NCBI RefSeq assembly: GCF_027492755.1
Contig: NZ_JAPUED010000201.1
Coordinates: 1-42,459, forward strand
Reading direction: 5' to 3'
Source: Micropruina sp.
GTDB taxonomy: Bacteria; Actinomycetota; Actinomycetes; Propionibacteriales; Propionibacteriaceae
DNA length: 42,459 nucleotides
Shown here: piece after piece, positions 32,223-39,254 of the stretch
Position numbering within the stretch: position 1 is the stretch's first letter
Layout: the number at the start of each line of letters is the position of its first letter
Made by a program: the position numbers and the translations under genes
The notes under the pieces: generated by a model
What the model was told of the DNA's origin: nothing
The model's input: the letters and a program-made list of their open reading frames with translations, nothing else
Database searches by the model: none

Positions 32223-32992
32223 GCGGGCACGCGCTGATCCTGGACTGCGACGGCGTCCTGGCCGACACCGAGAAGGACGGCCATCTGGTCGCCTTCAACC
32301 AGACCTTCGACGAGTTCGGCTACCCGTTCCGCTGGTCCGAGGACGAGTACGCCGACCTGCTCAAGGTGGGTGGCGGCAAGGAGCGGATGCGGCACTACCT
32401 GAGCCAGCACCCCGAGATCGAGCTGCCCGGTTCGGACGACCTGGACACCCTGCTGGCGCGGGTGCACAAGCAGAAGAGCGCCGACTACCAGGACATCGTC
32501 AACAGCGGCCGGATCCCGGGCCGTCCCGGCATCAAGCGGCTGGTCGAGGAGGCGCTGGACGCCGGCTGGCAGGTGGCGATCGCGTCCACCTCGGCGGTGC
32601 CCAGCGTCGAGGCCGTCGCGGTCGCCGTTCTCGGACAGGCCACCCGGGACCGGCTGGCCGGCATCTTCGGTGGTGACGTCGTTCCGGCCAAGAAGCCGGC
32701 CCCCGACATCTACCTGTACGCCCTCGACCAGCTCGGCCTCTCGGCCGGCGACGCCGTGGTGGTGGAGGATTCCGAGAGCGGCGCCAAGGCCGCGGCCGCC
32801 GCCGGCATCGCGCACATCGTCACGGTCAGCCACTTCACCCGCGACGACCCCTTCCCGGACGCCGTCGTGGTCGTCGAGAACCTCGGTGAGCCCGGCTCCC
32901 CGGCAGTCGTCCTGGCCGGCGACGACGTCCGCGACGACCGCGGCGTGATCGGCTTGGAGTCGCTCGAACGGATCGCCCGGTCACGTACCTAG
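32219..32992 (+). CDS. CbbY-like HAD sugar-bisphosphate phosphatase
   Basis: A 257-aa HAD-family hydrolase. Motif I is LDCDGVLADTEKDGH with nucleophile Asp9 and acid/base Asp11; motif II is ASTSAV, motif III VVPAKKPAPD, motif IV VVVEDSESG. The cap region FNQTFDEFGYPFRWSEDEY..LLKVGGGKERM strongly resembles plant and bacterial CbbY, which hydrolyses xylulose 1,5-bisphosphate, a RuBisCO inhibitor. The GTG start overlaps the aldolase stop. A CbbY-like phosphatase beside a RuBisCO-like protein (converging, 3 bp apart) and a bisphosphate aldolase suggests a ketose bisphosphate intermediate or side product. Exact substrate is inference. Confidence 0.88.
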   Translation: MSGHALILDCDGVLADTEKDGHLVAFNQTFDEFGYPFRWSEDEYADLLKVGGGKERMRHYLSQHPEIELPGSDDLDTLLARVHKQKSADYQDIVNSGRIPGRPGIKRLVEEALDAGWQVAIASTSAVPSVEAVAVAVLGQATRDRLAGIFGGDVVPAKKPAPDIYLYALDQLGLSAGDAVVVEDSESGAKAAAAAGIAHIVTVSHFTRDDPFPDAVVVVENLGEPGSPAVVLAGDDVRDDRGVIGLESLERIARSRT

Positions 32993-32995
32993 GGG

Positions 32996-34264
32996 CTACA
33001 GGGTGCCCCAGAGCTTGAGCGCGGTCGCCAGCTCCTTGTGGTCGTTCGCCGCCTCGGACGCGGGGATGCCGGCCAGGGCGGCATCGACCGCTTGCCGGAG
33101 GGCTCGGACGCCGGCGGCGGCGCCGTCCGGGTGGCCCTGGATGGCGCCACCGACGCCGAGGACGATGTCGTGGCCGAGCTCGTCCATGAAGCGCTGCACG
33201 GTGCCGGGGTGGACGCCGCCGCCGACCACCGGGAAGGCCGGCTTGAGGTGCGGACGCGGCAACGACAGCTGCTGCGCGGTGCGCAGGTACTGCAGCCTCG
33301 AGATCGGGTAGCCGCCGTAGGGTGACACCAGCAATGCCAGGTCGGCGCCGGCCAACCGCGGGAGCAGCCCGGTCGCCAGCGGTGCGCTCATTCCGGTGCG
33401 CGGGCCCTCGTAGAGCGGGGCGGCGCCGGCGAAGTGGCCCAGGATCGGCACCCCGACCTCGTCGGCCAGCATCTCCACCGCACCCAGCCCGGCGGTGGTG
33501 TAGGCCACCATCAGGGCCCGGGCGCCGGCGTCCACCGCTCGCTTAGCGGTTGCCAGCATCCGGTCCGGACGGTCGGTGATGTTCGGCAGGTAGATGGTCC
33601 GCACCCCGGTCGCCGCGTACGCGCGCTCCGCGGCCGCGGTGAACAGCTCCACCCGGCGCAGCACCGTCGAATAGTCGGTGTTGCCCATCAGCTCGTCGTC
33701 CTTGATCAGGTCGATCCCGCCGCGCGCGGTGGTTTCGAAGATCTCGGCGGCCACCTCGGGCGGCAGCCCGGTGCACGGCTTGAGCATGTTGAGCAGCAGC
33801 GGACGGTCGGCGACCCCGGTGAGTTCCCGCAGCCCGGCGACCCCGAACCGCGGCCCGCCGAAGGCCCGCTCCAGCGCGCCGGGCAGTTGCAGGTCGACCA
33901 GCTTCGCCTCCAAAGACGTGGAGGCGTCGTTGCCGATCAGCGCGTTCAGCAGCTGCGGCAGCGAGGCGCCGAAGTTGATCGTCGGGAAGGCGATGGTGGC
34001 CAGGTAGCCGACCGCGCCACCCTCGGCATGCGTGGTGGTGTCGGCGGGCGGCATCGGCAGCACCTGGACGACGCGGCCCTCGTGCCGCTCCCGCAGCTCG
34101 GGGGTCAGCCCGGGCACCTCGACCCAGGTGCCGGTGGTCTGGCCGACCGCGAACCGCGAGATCCGCGCCCACGGGTCGACGTCGGCGGGCAACTCCAGGG
34201 CGTAGCTGGCCAGCAGGTAGTCGCCCTCGCGGGCCACCTCGGCGAGGATCGCGCGTGCCACCAT
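32996..34264 (-). CDS. RuBisCO-like protein (form IV)
   Basis: A 422-aa homologue of the RuBisCO large subunit. Kept relative to true RuBisCO: Lys162 (position 175, MLKPCTG), the carbamylated-lysine/metal motif GGIDLIKDDE with Lys188, Asp190 and Glu191 (201, 203, 204), His277 (294; GHFAG) and phosphate-binding PVVGGGVHPG. Changed: position 177 Lys is Cys164, and the loop-6 Lys334 motif is absent (LLVSPYGGYPISRL). It should therefore enolise a phosphorylated substrate but not fix CO2. Known form IV roles are in methionine salvage, methylthioribulose isomerisation and decarboxylation of 3-oxo-isoapionate 4-phosphate; no salvage or apionate partner genes are nearby. ATG 34264 lies one base after the Cof-HAD stop. 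Confidence 0.9.
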   Translation of the reverse strand: MVARAILAEVAREGDYLLASYALELPADVDPWARISRFAVGQTTGTWVEVPGLTPELRERHEGRVVQVLPMPPADTTTHAEGGAVGYLATIAFPTINFGASLPQLLNALIGNDASTSLEAKLVDLQLPGALERAFGGPRFGVAGLRELTGVADRPLLLNMLKPCTGLPPEVAAEIFETTARGGIDLIKDDELMGNTDYSTVLRRVELFTAAAERAYAATGVRTIYLPNITDRPDRMLATAKRAVDAGARALMVAYTTAGLGAVEMLADEVGVPILGHFAGAAPLYEGPRTGMSAPLATGLLPRLAGADLALLVSPYGGYPISRLQYLRTAQQLSLPRPHLKPAFPVVGGGVHPGTVQRFMDELGHDIVLGVGGAIQGHPDGAAAGVRALRQAVDAALAGIPASEAANDHKELATALKLWGTL

Positions 34265-34265
34265 G

Positions 34266-35081
34266 TCAGGCCCCGTGCGCCGCGGCCAGTCGTTCCAGCA
34301 GGTGCGCGGCGCCGTCGTCGGCATTGGACGGCGCCACGCCGCGTGCCACCTGATGTACCTCGGGCCGGGCGTTGCCCATCGCGACCGGGAAGCCGATCCG
34401 GCTCAGCCAGCCGACATCGTTGCCGCCGTCGCCCGCGCCGAGGACGTCGTCCGGGGCGATGTCGTAGCGCCGCAGCACCCACTCCAGCGCGTGCCATTTG
34501 GTCGACTCGCGGTCGACGAACTCCACGATGGTGTCCATCGAGCGCTGCACGCCGGGCAGCCGGCGGTGGATCTCGTCGGCGACCTCGTCCATCCGGTCGT
34601 TGGTCGCCCAGCCCATCATCTTCAGCACGACGGCGTCGTCGATGTCGTCCGGATCGCCGATCTCGGCGTCCTCGTGGTTGAGCACCCGAATCGTCTCGCG
34701 CATCGGACCGTCGGCGGCCACGTACAGACGGTCCCTGGTCCACCAGGTCAGGTCGAGGCCCAGGTCGTCGGCCAGCTCCCGGAATGCCCGCTTGTCGGCC
34801 GGCGCCATCGGGTTGACCGCCAGGTCCTCGTCCGTGGTCGGGTCGAAGACCAGCGCGCCGTTGCAGGCGATCGCCAGGTGCGGCAGTTCGGCCCGCCGAG
34901 CGATGTCCATGGCGTTGTGGCGGGTGCGTCCGGTGAGCAGGATCACCGGGAGGTTGAGCCGGCTCACCGCGTTCAGCGCGCGGATCGTGCGCGGGGTGAC
35001 CAGAGAGTCGGCGCCGGCTAGCGTCCCGTCGACGTCGAGCGCCACGGCGCGGACTGTGGACAGGTCGAGATGATCCAGCAT
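34266..35081 (-). CDS. Cof-type HAD phosphatase
   Basis: A 271-aa HAD subfamily IIB (Cof) hydrolase. Motif I is ALDVDGTLAGADS, motif II LLTGRT, the C2 cap lies in the middle, and motif IV is GAGDGGNDVGWLSRIGFPVAMGNA. Such enzymes dephosphorylate sugar phosphates, often with broad range. ATG 35081 was chosen for the AAGGAG site; 18 more in-frame upstream codons run into the promoter. It is the first gene of the Cof-RLP operon, whose promoter carries a GntR-type site. It may remove phosphate before or after the RuBisCO-like step, or act as a metabolite-repair enzyme; this is inference. Confidence 0.88.
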   Translation of the reverse strand: MLDHLDLSTVRAVALDVDGTLAGADSLVTPRTIRALNAVSRLNLPVILLTGRTRHNAMDIARRAELPHLAIACNGALVFDPTTDEDLAVNPMAPADKRAFRELADDLGLDLTWWTRDRLYVAADGPMRETIRVLNHEDAEIGDPDDIDDAVVLKMMGWATNDRMDEVADEIHRRLPGVQRSMDTIVEFVDRESTKWHALEWVLRRYDIAPDDVLGAGDGGNDVGWLSRIGFPVAMGNARPEVHQVARGVAPSNADDGAAHLLERLAAAHGA

Positions 35082-35106
35082 GGAGCTCCTTCCCGGGGAA
35101 TCACGG

Positions 35107-35168
35107 AGGCTACAGGTATAGACAAGTATGTTCAAGGGTTGACCTGTTCAGTGAACCCTTCCTAAGGT
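35107..35168. promoter_or_regulatory. Divergent promoters with GntR-type operator 4
   Basis: Minus strand: -35 TTGAAC (35135-35130), 17-bp spacer, -10 TAGCCT (35112-35107), driving the Cof-RLP operon. Plus strand: -35 TTGACC (35139-35144), 18-bp spacer, -10 TAAGGT (35163-35168), driving the GlpK-like gene. The operator GTATAGACAAGTATGTT (35116-35132) sits in the minus-strand spacer and abuts the plus -35. An additional inverted repeat AAGGGTT/AACCCTT (35134-35140, 35154-35160) flanks the plus -35. Confidence 0.6.
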
Positions 35169-35241
35169 GTGCCCGAGGGCGACCGCGATGGTGCGGCCCA
35201 GGGACCCAATCAACCCAACCACACTGATGTGAAGGGGAGCC

Positions 35242-36744
35242 ATGACCAAATACATCCTCGGGATCGACTCCGGGACGACGAGCGTGCGCTCGTTCGTGAT
35301 CGACGAAGCCGGCAGCGTCGTCGGTTTCGGCCAGCAGGAACTCACCCAGCACTATCCGCGGGCCGGCTGGATCGAGCACGACCCCAAGCAGATCCTGGCC
35401 TCGCAGCTCGAGGTGATGCGGGCGGCGCTGCGCTCGGCCGAGGTGACCCCGGCCGACATCGCCGCGGCCGGCATCACCAACCAGCGCGAGACCGCTCTGG
35501 TGTGGGAGAAGTCGACCGGTGAGCCGATCTACAACGCCATCGTCTGGGCCTCCCGGCAGACCGTGGACGTGGTGGAGAAGTGGGTCGCCGAAGGCATCGG
35601 CGGCCTGATCGAGGAGCGCACCGGCCTGATCCCCGACGCCTACTACTCGGCGTCCAAGATCCGCTGGATCCTCGATCGTGTGGCCGGCGCCCAGGAGCGC
35701 GCCGAGCGCGGCGAACTGCTCGCCGGCACCATCGACACCTGGCTGATGTGGAACATGACCGGCGGTGAGTCCTTCGTCACCGACGTGTCCAACGGTTCGC
35801 GGACCATGATGATGAACCTCAAGACGCTGGATTGGGACGAGGAACTGCTCGGCCACTACGGCATTCCGCGCAGCATGCTGGCCAAGATCCTGCCCAGCGA
35901 CGCGCACTTCGGCGACCTCGAGTCGAGCTTCGGCGCGCCGATCCCGATCGGTTCGGACCTCGGCGACCAGCAGGCCGGCCTGTTCGGGCAGGCCGCCTTC
36001 GAGCAGGGTCAGTGCAAGATGACCTACGGCACCGCGGGCGTGCTGAACATCAACTGCGGCACCGAGCCGCAGCGGATCCCCGGCCTGACCCCCAGCGTCG
36101 GCTGGACGGTGCAGGGCAAGACGTCCTACGAGATCGAGGGCGTGCTGTTCGCCCAGGGCAAGACCATGCAGTGGCTGCGCGACGACCTGCAGCTGATCCA
36201 CGCCGCACCCGACTCGGAGTGGTACGCGGGTCAGGTGAAGAGCACCGACGGCGTCTACCTGGTACCGGCCTTCACCGGCCTGTCCGCACCCACCTGGGAC
36301 CCTTACGCCCGCGCCGCGATCATCGGCATCAGCAACGCCACCACCCGGCTGCACATCATCAGGGCCGCGGTGGAGTCGATGGTCTACCAGACCCGCGACA
36401 TGGTCGAGGCGGCCACCGTCGACAACGCCGTCACCATCCCCGAACTGCGGGTGGACGGCGGGGCCGTCAAGAACAACCTGCTCTGCCAGATGCAGGCCGA
36501 CATCTTGGGCATTCCGGTGATCCGGCCGAAGAACCACGAGGCGACGATCTTCGGCGCCATGCTGTTGGCGGGCCTGTCCAGCGGCGTCTACGGCTCGCTC
36601 GACGACCTGTCGAACATGTGGGCGGTGGAGCGGGTCTTCGAGCCCGAGATGAGCCGGGACGAGGCGGACGGCCTGTACGCCGGCTGGGTGGCCGCCCGTG
36701 AGCTCACCAAGGGCTGGACGAAGAAGCTGCCGCAGCAGGGCTGA
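35242..36744 (+). CDS. glpK: GlpK-like FGGY kinase
   Basis: A 500-aa kinase closely resembling glycerol kinase over its full length: GIDSGTTSVRSFV phosphate loop, ITNQRETALVWEK (Arg82-Glu83), Trp102, Tyr134, the GDQQAGLFGQ block (Asp242), FTGLSAPTWDPYARAAIIG and the LRVDGGAVKNN signature. Against E. coli GlpK, the glycerol-contacting Phe270 (in YGTGCF) appears replaced by Val267 (YGTAGV); other contacts are kept. This may widen the substrate pocket. AAGGGGAG precedes the ATG. Promoter and operator place it in the GntR cluster, divergent from Cof-RLP, rather than with a glycerol facilitator or GlpD. Plain glycerol kinase remains the default alternative. It ends before a strong double hairpin. 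Confidence 0.87.
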   Translation: MTKYILGIDSGTTSVRSFVIDEAGSVVGFGQQELTQHYPRAGWIEHDPKQILASQLEVMRAALRSAEVTPADIAAAGITNQRETALVWEKSTGEPIYNAIVWASRQTVDVVEKWVAEGIGGLIEERTGLIPDAYYSASKIRWILDRVAGAQERAERGELLAGTIDTWLMWNMTGGESFVTDVSNGSRTMMMNLKTLDWDEELLGHYGIPRSMLAKILPSDAHFGDLESSFGAPIPIGSDLGDQQAGLFGQAAFEQGQCKMTYGTAGVLNINCGTEPQRIPGLTPSVGWTVQGKTSYEIEGVLFAQGKTMQWLRDDLQLIHAAPDSEWYAGQVKSTDGVYLVPAFTGLSAPTWDPYARAAIIGISNATTRLHIIRAAVESMVYQTRDMVEAATVDNAVTIPELRVDGGAVKNNLLCQMQADILGIPVIRPKNHEATIFGAMLLAGLSSGVYGSLDDLSNMWAVERVFEPEMSRDEADGLYAGWVAARELTKGWTKKLPQQG

Positions 36745-36758
36745 CGCGGCTCCCGACG

Positions 36759-36815
36759 GGCCCACGAGCACCATTCCCCTGGGTGCTTGTGGGCCTTCGC
36801 CGTCGCCGGCGAAGG
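36759..36815. terminator. Two adjoining terminator hairpins between glpK and hemA
   Basis: Hairpin 1: 14-bp stem 36759-36772 with 36782-36795 (one G-T pair), 9-nt loop. Hairpin 2: CCTTCGCC 36794-36801 with GGCGAAGG 36808-36815, 6-nt loop, overlapping the first by 2 bases. They serve the convergent glpK and hemA transcripts; there is no T-tract. Confidence 0.8.
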
Positions 36816-36821
36816 GTGGGA

Positions 36822-38057
36822 TCAGGCGGGACGGTCGATGCCGAAGACGGCGGACAGCCCGTCCAGGAACTCGTCGCGGCGTCCGGAGCCGGCCAGCTCG
36901 CGGGCCCGTACCGAGGGACCGTGCAGCAGCACTCCGGCGAAATGCCGCAGCGCGGCTTCAGCCTTCTCGGCGGTTTCGGGGTCGTAACGCCGGCGGATGC
37001 GGGTCAGTTCGGCCTCGAGCGCGTCTCCGACGTGGGAACGCAGCGCGGCGACCGCCGGCCCGACCGAATCGGCATCCTCGGCGTGTGCCGCGGCGGCCTG
37101 CCGGACGATCGCCTCGGCGTCGTCGGCCACCGCGAGATGGTGCAACGGGGCGTGCAATTTGATCGCCTCGAGGTCGAGCAGTTCCACGCCGGGCTGGTCG
37201 ACCACCTGCGGATCGACGTTGCGGGGCAGACCCAGATCGACGATCACCCGGCGGCGGTGGCCGGTGTGCGGCCCACCGACCGGGCACTGCGCGGCGGCGT
37301 GGGCGGTGACCGGGCATCGGCCCTGGAACAGGGCGGGACCGACCACCAGTTCGGTGCTGGTGGTGCAGCAGACGATGATGTCGGCGGCGCTCGCCGTCGC
37401 GGCCACCGCGTGCCCGCTCACCTGCTGCAGCCCGTGCCGGGCGCCGAAACCGGAGCCGCGTCCGGACGGCGACCAGACGGTGATCGCCTGCACGCCACGG
37501 TCACGCAGCGCCTCCAGGCAGGAGGTCGCATAGCGCCCGGTGCCGACCAACAGCACCTTCTGTTCGGCCCAATCGGTGATCCGATGGGAGGCCAGATCGA
37601 GCGCCAGCCGGATCAGCGACGGACGCGCCGCGCCCAGCCCGGTGCGTTCCCGCACCAGCCGCCGGGTGGCCAGCGCGTCGGAGAAGATCCGCTGCAGCCG
37701 AGGGGTGGCGGTGCCGTGGCTCTCGGCACGGTTGAGCGCCCGGCGCACCTGACCGGTGATCTCGGGCTCGCCGATCACCACCGATTCCAGCCCGGCGGTG
37801 ACGCCGAACAGGTGCCGTGCGGCCGCCTCACCGCGCAACAGGGTGAGCGGACCGCGGAGTCGTTCGATGCTGGACAGGGTGTGCGGCGCCACATCGAGAT
37901 AGACCTCGAAGCGATTGCAGGTGCTCAGCACGATGCTGCCCGCGACGCCGTCCGCGGCGAGCAGAGCGTCCACGAGTGCCGTCCCCGCATCGCCGCTCAA
38001 CTGCTCGAGAGCGGCGAAATCGTGGGTGCGATGGCTCGCGGTCAGGCACAACAGCAC
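36822..38057 (-). CDS. hemA: Glutamyl-tRNA reductase
   Basis: A 411-aa enzyme reducing glutamyl-tRNA(Glu) to glutamate-1-semialdehyde with NADPH, the first committed step of C5 tetrapyrrole synthesis. The catalytic Cys47 is in STCNRFEVYLD. Further motifs are HLFGVTAGLESVVIGEPEITGQVR, the NADPH fold VLLVGTGRYA, VIVDLGLPRNVDP and the C-terminal dimerisation helices. The start is GTG 38057, preceded by a TATGCT box at 6 nt and no ribosome site, so it is probably leaderless. It is divergent from hemE across 62 bp, so its expression may be coordinated with the haem operon. Confidence 0.95.
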   Translation of the reverse strand: MLLCLTASHRTHDFAALEQLSGDAGTALVDALLAADGVAGSIVLSTCNRFEVYLDVAPHTLSSIERLRGPLTLLRGEAAARHLFGVTAGLESVVIGEPEITGQVRRALNRAESHGTATPRLQRIFSDALATRRLVRERTGLGAARPSLIRLALDLASHRITDWAEQKVLLVGTGRYATSCLEALRDRGVQAITVWSPSGRGSGFGARHGLQQVSGHAVAATASAADIIVCCTTSTELVVGPALFQGRCPVTAHAAAQCPVGGPHTGHRRRVIVDLGLPRNVDPQVVDQPGVELLDLEAIKLHAPLHHLAVADDAEAIVRQAAAAHAEDADSVGPAVAALRSHVGDALEAELTRIRRRYDPETAEKAEAALRHFAGVLLHGPSVRARELAGSGRRDEFLDGLSAVFGIDRPA

Positions 38058-38063
38058 CGCGCC

Positions 38064-38113
38064 AGCATAGACCTCGGATAACGGCAGTGGGCGGTGTCAA
38101 CGGAGAATAGGGT
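38064..38113. promoter_or_regulatory. Back-to-back leaderless promoters of hemA and hemE
   Basis: Minus strand: TATGCT (38069-38064), 6 nt, then GTG of hemA. Plus strand: TAGGGT (38108-38113), 6 nt, then GTG of hemE at 38120. No convincing -35 boxes or operator symmetry are visible between them. Confidence 0.5.
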
Positions 38114-38119
38114 GCTGAT

Positions 38120-39226
38120 GTGACCACGACAGTGCTGCCGGCGACGCATCCGCTCAACACCGACACCGCCTCGTCGTGGCTGGTCAGTGCGTACCGGGGT
38201 GAGCGTCCCGACACGACCCCGGTCTGGTTCATGCGGCAGGCCGGCCGTTCGCTGCCCGAATATCGCGAGCTGCGGGTGGGGCGCCGCATGCTCGACGCCT
38301 GCCTCGACCCCGAGTTGGCCGCCGAGATCACCCTGCAACCGGTACGCCGGCACGGTGTGGACGCCGCCATCTTCTTCTCCGACATCGTGGTGCCGCTGAA
38401 GCTCGCCGGGGTGCCGGTCGAGATCGAGCCCGGCGTCGGCCCGGTCTTCGCGGCGCCGGTCGACACCCCTGAGGCCGTTGATGCCCTGCTCGCCGAGCAT
38501 CCGCCGGAGGGTTTGGACGGTGCGCTCGACCCGATCCGCAAGGCGGTGCGGCGCAGCGTCATGGCGCTGCGGCTGCTGCACGACGGACGGGATCCGCTGA
38601 TCGGGTTCGCCGGCGCACCGTTCACCCTGGCCGCCTACCTGGTCGCCGGACGGCCCAGCAAGGACCATCTGGCCGCCCGGGCGATGATCCACCGCCACCC
38701 GGACGCCTGGGCGCGGCTGCTGGACTGGTGCGCCGAGCTTTCCGGACGGTTCCTGCGCGCCCAGGTGCTGGCCGGGGCGTCCGCGGTGCAGCTGTTCGAC
38801 TCCTGGGCGGGCTCGCTGCCGGCCGCGATCTATGGCGCGCACGTCGCGCCGGCGTCCGCGAAGACCTTCGACGCCGTCCGAGACCTGACCGACGATCGTG
38901 GCCGCCCGGTGCCGCTGGTGCATTTCGCGGTCGGCGCGGGCGAGTTGTACGGCGTCCTCGACCTGGACGTCGACTGCATCGGGGTGGACTGGCGCACTCC
39001 GCTGGACGAGGCCTGGCGCCGGATGCCGACCGGTCCCGCGGTGCAGGGCAATCTCGATCCGGCGCTGCTCGGCGCGCCCTGGCCGGTGCTGCGGGAGGCG
39101 ATCGACGACGTGCTGCGCCGTGGCGAAGTGGCACCGGGTCACGTGTTCAACCTGGGCCACGGGGTGCCGCCGAGCGCCGATCCCGAGGTGCTCACCCGGA
39201 TCGTCGACCACGTGCACAGCCGTTGA
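38120..39226 (+). CDS. hemE: Uroporphyrinogen III decarboxylase
   Basis: A 368-aa enzyme decarboxylating the four acetate side chains of uroporphyrinogen III to coproporphyrinogen III. Signature PVWFMRQAGRSLPEYRELR (about 34-52) carries the substrate-binding Arg residues; the second signature IGFAGAPFTLAAYLVAG, FDSWAG and the C-terminal FNLGHGVPP are also present. GTG 38120 is favoured over the overlapping ATG at 38118, which is followed directly by a stop in its frame. It is the first gene of hemE-hemY-chdC-hemH. Confidence 0.96.
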   Translation: MTTTVLPATHPLNTDTASSWLVSAYRGERPDTTPVWFMRQAGRSLPEYRELRVGRRMLDACLDPELAAEITLQPVRRHGVDAAIFFSDIVVPLKLAGVPVEIEPGVGPVFAAPVDTPEAVDALLAEHPPEGLDGALDPIRKAVRRSVMALRLLHDGRDPLIGFAGAPFTLAAYLVAGRPSKDHLAARAMIHRHPDAWARLLDWCAELSGRFLRAQVLAGASAVQLFDSWAGSLPAAIYGAHVAPASAKTFDAVRDLTDDRGRPVPLVHFAVGAGELYGVLDLDVDCIGVDWRTPLDEAWRRMPTGPAVQGNLDPALLGAPWPVLREAIDDVLRRGEVAPGHVFNLGHGVPPSADPEVLTRIVDHVHSR

Positions 39227-39245
39227 TGAGACAGTCGTTGATGAG
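39221..39245 (+). repeat. 15-bp tandem duplication at hemE/hemY junction
   Basis: CGTTGATGAG occurs at 39221-39230 and again at 39236-39245. The first copy holds the hemE stop codon; the second lies just before the hemY start. Confidence 0.6.
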
Positions 39246-39254
39246 GATGGGCCG

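Noticed and set aside
32996..34264. Genuine CO2-fixing RuBisCO
   Set aside because: Position 177 lysine and the loop-6 lysine motif are missing, and no phosphoribulokinase or small subunit is present.
35110..36774. Minus-strand frame of about 550 codons
   Set aside because: Shadow of the GlpK-like gene, whose plus-strand motifs are unambiguous.
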